DNA of 39,489 nucleotides from a virus, in IMG/VR virus record IMGVR_UViG_3300030419_005395, positions 8,467 through 47,955 of that record. The stretch is one strand, 5' to 3'. Shown piece after piece: positions 35,003 through 39,489 of this stretch. The notes under the pieces were generated by a model, which worked only from the letters and a program-made list of their open reading frames with translations, was not told where the DNA came from and did no database searches. Position 1 is the stretch's first letter; the number at the start of each line of letters is the position of its first letter. A program made the position numbers and the translations under genes.

Positions 35003-36058
35003 TCAATTCATCCTATCTGGTGGATATTCCGGAATATCTGGTTCATCGATCCATCGATACAGGATCCACCGATCTCCTACCTTGAATGGTTCGATTGCGG
35101 GTTTCCAGAATATAGAATTGCCGTAGTTACTGGATCCATCTGGATTGTAGATATGTCCATCAGAATCAGATGAGGTTCTACCCACCAATATATCATCATC
35201 ATAAACCTCCACTACCCATGTGTCGAGAGGACTCCATCCCGACACACCAAGAACAGTCCATGATCCAAACATATGCAAGAACTTGGTTCCGTTGTTGCCA
35301 GTATCATCTACAATACCAATCATTCCCCCCTTGAGATTCTCTACTGTGACATTCCCAACTAGAATAGGATCTGGTATTGAGTCGATGGTGAATGCGAGTA
35401 TGTCATCTGCCGATTCCCATACTGGATTATATGGTCCGTCCTCTGGATCGTCTGGTGGTTCAATGCAATCATAGTCTTTCCAGTTTGCAAGTAGAATACC
35501 AAGATCTACCGAGTCTACAATTCCATCCCCGTTGAAGTCAGCAGGCGAATCAGTGTTCCACCATTGACCCATAAACAAACCTATATCAGATCCATTGATA
35601 CAGTTATCTCCATCAAGATCACCCCACGGTGTAATCTCTACAGTATATGCCCACTCGACACGTTCAGTCTCTCCAGATGCAACCACTTTCTCACAATAGA
35701 ACATCACCTCACCATCAGATGCACATACCTCATAGTCGGTACTGTCTTGTGATATTGTATAATCACCAAAGTTGATCGTCACATGATGCCTATACTTTAG
35801 TTTTCTGTTGTTCTCTGAAATGGTGGTAAGATCTACCCATCCCTGAGAATTGAACTCAAACTGATCTATACGGCGATTATCGAAATAGTCCACCTCCAAC
35901 ATTCGCGTTTCGTTTACCATCCCTCCGGTAGAATGCAACCAACCATCTTTTAATTCTTCACGATGCACACCAAAGGAAACTAATGGGGGACGACAAACCT
36001 CCTGTCCCGCCGAAGCGAGACAGAAGGTTGCCATCAATGCTAGAATGTATTGTTTCAA
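35003..36058 (-). CDS. Secreted protein with type I dockerin repeats
   Basis: The protein is 351 aa from a TTG at 36058. GGAG six bases upstream and an intact signal peptide (MKQYILALMATFCLASAG) support this start. Residues 147-193 hold two dockerin type I calcium-binding repeats: GDLDGDNCINGSDIGLFMGQ and DFNGDGIVDSVDLGILLANW. The regions before and after are beta-like; the C-terminal part is Trp/Asp-rich with AFTIDSIPDPILVG, and ends with PEYPPDRMN. Dockerins bind cohesins or act as calcium-stabilised joints. Signal peptides and dockerins are rare in T4-like structural regions. It starts three bases after the stop of the preceding secreted protein, suggesting coupled translation. Confidence 0.85.
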   Translation of the reverse strand: MKQYILALMATFCLASAGQEVCRPPLVSFGVHREELKDGWLHSTGGMVNETRMLEVDYFDNRRIDQFEFNSQGWVDLTTISENNRKLKYRHHVTINFGDYTISQDSTDYEVCASDGEVMFYCEKVVASGETERVEWAYTVEITPWGDLDGDNCINGSDIGLFMGQWWNTDSPADFNGDGIVDSVDLGILLANWKDYDCIEPPDDPEDGPYNPVWESADDILAFTIDSIPDPILVGNVTVENLKGGMIGIVDDTGNNGTKFLHMFGSWTVLGVSGWSPLDTWVVEVYDDDILVGRTSSDSDGHIYNPDGSSNYGNSIFWKPAIEPFKVGDRWILYRWIDEPDIPEYPPDRMN

Positions 36059-36061
36059 ATA

Positions 36062-37966
36062 CTACTCCGTTTGTGTATACATGATGCCGGTGATGGGACT
36101 CCACCACGGATCATTAGGACCGAATACGTTATCGTTGAATCCGTCCCGAGTGTCAGAATCAAACTGCAACTCGTTGGGACCATACCATACCCACGGTTCT
36201 CCTGCATCTGGTTTCAGGAACAGAGGAATCGTGCGATCCCAATCGTTCCAACAATCCTCGAACTTGACGTTTTTGAATCGTGGTTGTCCTGCAAATTCAC
36301 CATCCCGAATGAGACACCACGGACCTTCCGTGTTCTGTGAACCATCTTCATTGAAACGATCATACGTCACTGTCGTGTGTAGATTGCCGGGTTGACCATC
36401 ATCAGTTGGTTTGCCGTGGAACATACAACCCCGGAAGAGATTGTTCTGTCCCGGTCCACACCATCGGAAGATGAGTGCAGAGATGTTGCATCGTGGTTGA
36501 TCGAGTCCGCCAGTGTTGGACAACTCGACGTTGATCCATGCACTACCACGAATGCCGATACCGTTGCCTTCACCCGGACATGCGTGGACACCCTGTTGAC
36601 GGCAGGAGTGATTACCAAACACATCTCGCATGATACGGTTCTCCAACATGTATGGGAAACCACCATTGATCTGAATGTAGTCAATGTGGCATCCGTTTGG
36701 ATTCTCGGTGCCTGCATTATGGTTTGTAATCATGATGCTAAGTGCCATCATAATCCAGTGCTTCTCAAGAACATCACAGTGAATGTGATCCATGATCATG
36801 TTACGCATGATGATACCTGCGTTACCTTCTGCCTGATACTGCTGTGTGCAGTCGGTGTAATACTGATATCCATAGTGTGGTTGTGAAGATCGAACATAGT
36901 TACTCTTCCACCACTCGTCTGCATCACCACTGATCGTACAGTTGTCGTACCATCGAATAGTTTTACCCGGAGTCATCCAAGTTGATGACGCACTCACGAA
37001 CTCAATGTCCTTGAAGTGAACCATAGAACGACCCACCGACAGACTGTCACCGTCGAGGTTGCTGTTCGTAAGAACAACATCACCTCTACCATATCCCGGT
37101 GCTGGCGAAACACTGAGGAATCTCGGTGCATCTTCTTCTCGAAGTGTTGAACATGCCCACCATGCGGTATCGCAATATTCACCACCATCAAGAACATATG
37201 TGCCGGGAAGCATATAGATTCTTCTGCCCTGAACATCCATGTATGGACCATCATCTCCATGTGCATGACGCAACGCAGGCATGAAGTTGGCAAATGGTTT
37301 CTTCATTGTGCCGTCTGCGGTAGCATCGTCACCATCTGGACTCATGTAGATTGGTTCGCCCACGTTCCATCGTCCAGTATTGTTGGAGAACAGATTCACA
37401 CCCACCCACTGGATTCCCGGTCTTGCACCGTAATTTTCACCCAAGATATCTTCAATGTTCTGGTCGAGTACGAGACTAGGACCATCAACGGGAAATATCT
37501 CAGCAGTCACAGTGATCTTTGTATCGGGATCTTTGCGAGTGTCGAGTGAGAACCAATACTCTAGTTCTCCAGTGCGAGGATTCATGGTCTGTTCCCTGAC
37601 CGTGACTACCTCTGGTTCGTGGGGGACGGTTTGACCCCACACGGCGAGTAACTCGCCCAATTCTCTTCCGTCTACTCCTTGATTCCACCTCTCGATGAGA
37701 ACTCCAAGGTCTTGCCCGTCTACGATCTCATCGGCATTCCAATCTCCGATGTACCCTTCACGGGTGATCGTGTATTCAACACGATCCACTTCTTCTAAGT
37801 GATAAGCCACCACTCCCATGTCGAAAACCCCCGTAACATACTGTTGTGGAACAACATCGAAGTATGCAATCGGGGGCTCTTCTTCAGGAGTATACGCATT
37901 TTGAAAATCAGCCTGACATAATATAGACGACAATCCACTCAAAGCAATCGCTGCGTTAAGTAACAT
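36062..37966 (-). CDS. Secreted beta-helix protein with dockerin-like repeats
   Basis: The protein is 634 aa from an ATG with GGAAGG 6 bases upstream. The hydrophobic N-terminus (LLNAAIALSGLSSILCQA) looks like a signal peptide but lacks a basic start and has no proper lipobox. Residues 75-111 are a compact dockerin-like pair (GDWNADEIVDGQDLGVLIER then VDGRELGELLAVWG), preceded by a strand similar to that in the adjacent protein (DRVEYTIT against ERVEWAYT). From about residue 215 comes a parallel beta-helix of the DUF1565/pectate-lyase kind, opening GTMKKPFANFMPAL. A polysaccharide-binding or degrading role is plausible. It heads the secreted-protein pair. Confidence 0.85.
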   Translation of the reverse strand: MLLNAAIALSGLSSILCQADFQNAYTPEEEPPIAYFDVVPQQYVTGVFDMGVVAYHLEEVDRVEYTITREGYIGDWNADEIVDGQDLGVLIERWNQGVDGRELGELLAVWGQTVPHEPEVVTVREQTMNPRTGELEYWFSLDTRKDPDTKITVTAEIFPVDGPSLVLDQNIEDILGENYGARPGIQWVGVNLFSNNTGRWNVGEPIYMSPDGDDATADGTMKKPFANFMPALRHAHGDDGPYMDVQGRRIYMLPGTYVLDGGEYCDTAWWACSTLREEDAPRFLSVSPAPGYGRGDVVLTNSNLDGDSLSVGRSMVHFKDIEFVSASSTWMTPGKTIRWYDNCTISGDADEWWKSNYVRSSQPHYGYQYYTDCTQQYQAEGNAGIIMRNMIMDHIHCDVLEKHWIMMALSIMITNHNAGTENPNGCHIDYIQINGGFPYMLENRIMRDVFGNHSCRQQGVHACPGEGNGIGIRGSAWINVELSNTGGLDQPRCNISALIFRWCGPGQNNLFRGCMFHGKPTDDGQPGNLHTTVTYDRFNEDGSQNTEGPWCLIRDGEFAGQPRFKNVKFEDCWNDWDRTIPLFLKPDAGEPWVWYGPNELQFDSDTRDGFNDNVFGPNDPWWSPITGIMYTQTE

Positions 37967-38087
37967 AACGCACCTTCCTTTCTTGCGGGATCTGGTCCGC
38001 AGGTAAAAATTTTATACGCAAACATCTCACGCACCCTATGTAGGAAATGCGAAATGCCTATTTTACCTATATTGACAGACGTTTAAA

Positions 38088-38160
38088 CTCCCCGAGTAGG
38101 ACTCGAACCTACGACATATCGGTTAACAGCCGATTGTTCTACCAACTGAACTATCGGGGA
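38088..38160 (-). tRNA. tRNA-Asn(GTT)
   Basis: The minus strand folds as a 73-base cloverleaf: acceptor TCCCCGA/TCGGGGA, anticodon loop CTGTTAA (anticodon GTT), T-loop GGTTCGAGTCC and discriminator G. The terminal CCA is not encoded. Confidence 0.95.
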
Positions 38161-38166
38161 TTGAAA

Positions 38167-38251
38167 TACGGTCGGTGGGACTCGAACCCACATGAAGTAT
38201 ACCTTCGACGGATTTTAAGTCCGTTGCGTCTGCCAATTCCGCCACGACCGC
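38167..38251 (-). tRNA. tRNA-Leu(TAA)
   Basis: The minus strand gives an 85-base class II tRNA with a long variable arm: acceptor GCGGTCG/CGACCGT (one G-U pair), anticodon loop CTTAAAA (anticodon TAA), T-loop GGTTCGAGTCC and discriminator A. It reads UUA, a codon favoured in AT-rich phage genes. Confidence 0.95.
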
Positions 38252-38256
38252 AGAAT

Positions 38257-38439
38257 CTATTCAGTAAGCATTGTACCAGAAGGACCATCGTCCAACAGGA
38301 ATTTCAACACCTTACCTTCTTCTAGCCACTCTGAACTTCCATCTTCATACTTGATATGGATTTTACTCTCATTGATCTCGGAAATGACTCCCTGCTTATA
38401 GGAATCTTTATTGACTACTTGTTCTCCTACGTTATACAT
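38257..38439 (-). CDS. Small SH3/Tudor-like protein
   Basis: The protein is 60 aa from an ATG at 38439, which has AGGA 7 bases upstream and overlaps the end of the deaminase gene by eight bases (ATGTATAA). The sequence MYNVGEQVVNKDSYKQGVIS then KIHIKYEDGSSEWLEEGKVL has the strand pattern of a small SH3-like barrel (G..V..KDS..QGVI...I.I.Y.DG..EW). I do not know its function. It is followed six bases later by tRNA-Leu, so its mRNA probably continues into the tRNAs. Confidence 0.6.
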   Translation of the reverse strand: MYNVGEQVVNKDSYKQGVISEINESKIHIKYEDGSSEWLEEGKVLKFLLDDGPSGTMLTE

Positions 38440-38815
38440 GCATATTCCTTTCTAGTTGAATTATTCCTGAATCAGTAGTGTACCATATGTCATCAAACAA
38501 TGCAACACACCACGGTAAACATTTACAACATGGTTTCGACATTCTCATGTCACCGAATCTATTATATCTAAAATTAATTATAGACAATCCGTCTTTCGGT
38601 CCCCTGTATCGCAAAAGGGCATCCAGTTCCGAATGTACTTCTGCAAATCTATAACCCAGTTTCTTTGCCTGTGGGTGTGTTCGGTTATCGTTGGTTCCAA
38701 TAGAAACTATCTTTTTCTTCCTGAGTATCAATGATACATGCTTCTTTGGTCTAGACAACCCGGTTGCAATCGGCAATGCTACTTCGCTTAATTTTTCAAA
38801 TTTGTCGGGGGACAT
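38432..38815 (-). CDS. Cytidine/deoxycytidylate deaminase-superfamily protein
   Basis: The protein is 127 aa from an ATG preceded by AAGG, 12 bases after the 3' end of tRNA-Arg. The deaminase zinc motifs are present: H61-S-E63 in EVHSELDALLRY, and P95-C96-x2-C99 in RMSKPCCKCLPWC. The segment INFRYNRFGDMRMSKPC is close to small virus deaminases that read NSKPC. It may act on free nucleotides (dCMP to dUMP) for phage DNA synthesis. An RNA- or DNA-editing substrate cannot be excluded, because substrate specificity cannot be read from sequence. The next gene overlaps its stop codon. Confidence 0.7.
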   Translation of the reverse strand: MSPDKFEKLSEVALPIATGLSRPKKHVSLILRKKKIVSIGTNDNRTHPQAKKLGYRFAEVHSELDALLRYRGPKDGLSIINFRYNRFGDMRMSKPCCKCLPWCVALFDDIWYTTDSGIIQLERNMHV

Positions 38816-38827
38816 ATTTTACCTTAA

Positions 38828-38901
38828 CACGCCTGGATGGACTCGAACCATCAACTTGCGGCTTAGAAGGCCGCTACTCTATCCAATTGAGTTACAGGCG
38901 C
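38828..38901 (-). tRNA. tRNA-Arg(TCT)
   Basis: The minus strand forms a 74-base cloverleaf: acceptor GCGCCTG/CAGGCGT, anticodon stem GCGGC/GCCGC with loop CTTCTAA (anticodon TCT), T-loop GGTTCGAGTCC and discriminator G. It reads AGA. CCA is not encoded. Confidence 0.95.
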
Positions 38902-38909
38902 AGAACACT

Positions 38910-39047
38910 TTATCGAATCTTCCTACCACTACCACTTCTTGCAGTACGGGACGGAGTATTGCCCTTCTTCTTCTTTGACTTGCGGGGACTTCCCACCTTC
39001 ATCATGTTGTTAACGTGCTTTGATTGTGCTGAATTCTTTGCTGCCAT
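38910..39047 (-). CDS. Tiny highly basic protein
   Basis: The frame runs from an ATG at 39047 (AAGG six bases upstream) to TAA at 38910 and gives 45 aa. Composition is 9 Lys and 5 Arg with no Asp or Glu. It includes a KSKKKK cluster and ends SGSGRKIR. It lies two bases after the DUF6065-like gene and eight bases before tRNA-Arg. A nucleic-acid-binding peptide or inhibitor is possible, but no family is recognised. Confidence 0.65.
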   Translation of the reverse strand: MAAKNSAQSKHVNNMMKVGSPRKSKKKKGNTPSRTARSGSGRKIR

Positions 39048-39049
39048 TA

Positions 39050-39489
39050 CTAACCTTTCTTAAAATCTTTCACTTTCCATTTAGTGTGATGGGTATAACC
39101 ATCATCAGTACACTTTGTTCCGTCTTTGAATTCACCTTTAAAATAGTGTTTTTGCCATGTGTCGGACTGTTTCCACTCTATGTCAGGGGTTTCGAGAAGT
39201 TCGTTGTGTTCAGTTCTTGAAACTGCCCATGTTTCATATTCTGTTTCTACTTGACCATTAGGATTCCAATCTTTAATCGTTGGATCAAACTTTTCAATGT
39301 ATTCTTTCGGGTATGGAACTATTTGGCAAAACACATCGCCCTTTTCAAAGAATACTTTCCTGTTAGGAATCAACATCTTCCAATTCATAGTAAACGTAAA
39401 TGGAAGCCAATCGGTCTCTACGAATCCTTCGCATGGTTGAATACCAATCTTAAATTGGTTGCTCGGTCCCTTGGCCCATAAACCATTGC
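39050..39489 (-). CDS. DUF6065-like protein, 5' partial
   Basis: The frame is open to the right edge, so the N-terminus is missing. An ATG at 39388 lies inside the conserved domain and is not the start. The visible 146 residues include NGLWAKGPSN, ETDWLPFTFTMNWKMLIPNR and FEKGDVFCQIVPYP, which I recall as hallmarks of DUF6065, a small uncharacterised family. The C-terminal 70 residues are Lys/Asp/Thr/Trp-rich. It seems to head, or lie within, the operon that continues into the basic peptide, tRNAs and deaminase. Confidence 0.7.
   Translation of the reverse strand, partial: NGLWAKGPSNQFKIGIQPCEGFVETDWLPFTFTMNWKMLIPNRKVFFEKGDVFCQIVPYPKEYIEKFDPTIKDWNPNGQVETEYETWAVSRTEHNELLETPDIEWKQSDTWQKHYFKGEFKDGTKCTDDGYTHHTKWKVKDFKKG

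Noticed and set aside
36062-37966. Bacterial chromosome fragment joined to phage DNA (assembly chimera) around 35003-37966
   Set aside because: The secreted genes look host-like, but they are flanked on both sides by compact phage-type genes and tRNAs on the same strand, with no sign of a breakpoint. Read coverage would settle it.

Overview
This window looks like part of the genome of a T4-like myovirus (contractile-tailed phage), probably marine. The best landmarks are recognisable T4 homologues: baseplate wedge gp6, gp25 and gp53, a gp48/gp54-type tube cap, a gp27-like hub, the head-completion nuclease gp4, a tail-tube-fold protein, a gp26-like baseplate/tape-measure chaperone, the ssDNA-binding protein gp32 and a gp33-like late-transcription factor. 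Lysogeny genes are absent, and three tRNA genes are present. All functions are read from the sequence and from memory of the families; no database search was run.

Layout. (1) Positions 25840 down to 1, minus strand: one long, tightly packed structural run. In transcription order it is a tube cap, gp53, a gp27-like hub, a 1391-aa Cys/Pro-rich protein, a hub-like 253-aa protein, gp25, gp6, three probable baseplate or fibre-attachment proteins, then four long fibre/adhesin proteins, the last running off the left edge. (2) Positions 25895 to 29239, plus strand: gp4, a tube-fold protein, the gp26-like protein with a probable -1 frameshift extension, and a tape-measure-like protein. (3) Positions 29294 to 30585, minus strand: gp33-like then gp32, each behind a near-perfect sigma70 promoter; gp32 also has a T4 late promoter and twin hairpins in its leader. 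(4) Positions 30643 to 34686, plus strand: a beta-rich virion protein and a Cys-rich protein with a cupredoxin domain. (5) Positions 39489 down to 34683, minus strand: a DUF6065-like gene, a tiny basic protein, a deaminase, a small SH3-like protein, tRNA-Arg, tRNA-Leu and tRNA-Asn, two secreted dockerin-bearing proteins and a membrane/coiled-coil protein.

The unusual feature is the set of extracellular modules attached to otherwise ordinary T4-like virion genes: collagen-like Gly-X-Thr/Pro repeats, many 'GACC...C' cysteine repeats, a von Willebrand A domain with a full metal site, an Lcl/DUF1566-like C-terminal domain, a type-1 copper cupredoxin, a polyproline segment and type I dockerin repeats. 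The GACC repeats and the 'GDxxxDLxxLLxxW' dockerins are, as I recall, common in Planctomycetes. A planctomycete host is therefore a reasonable inference, but nothing here proves it.

No stretch longer than about 300 bases lacks a gene. The longest non-protein gap (37967 to 38256) holds two tRNA genes and the leader of the secreted-protein operon.
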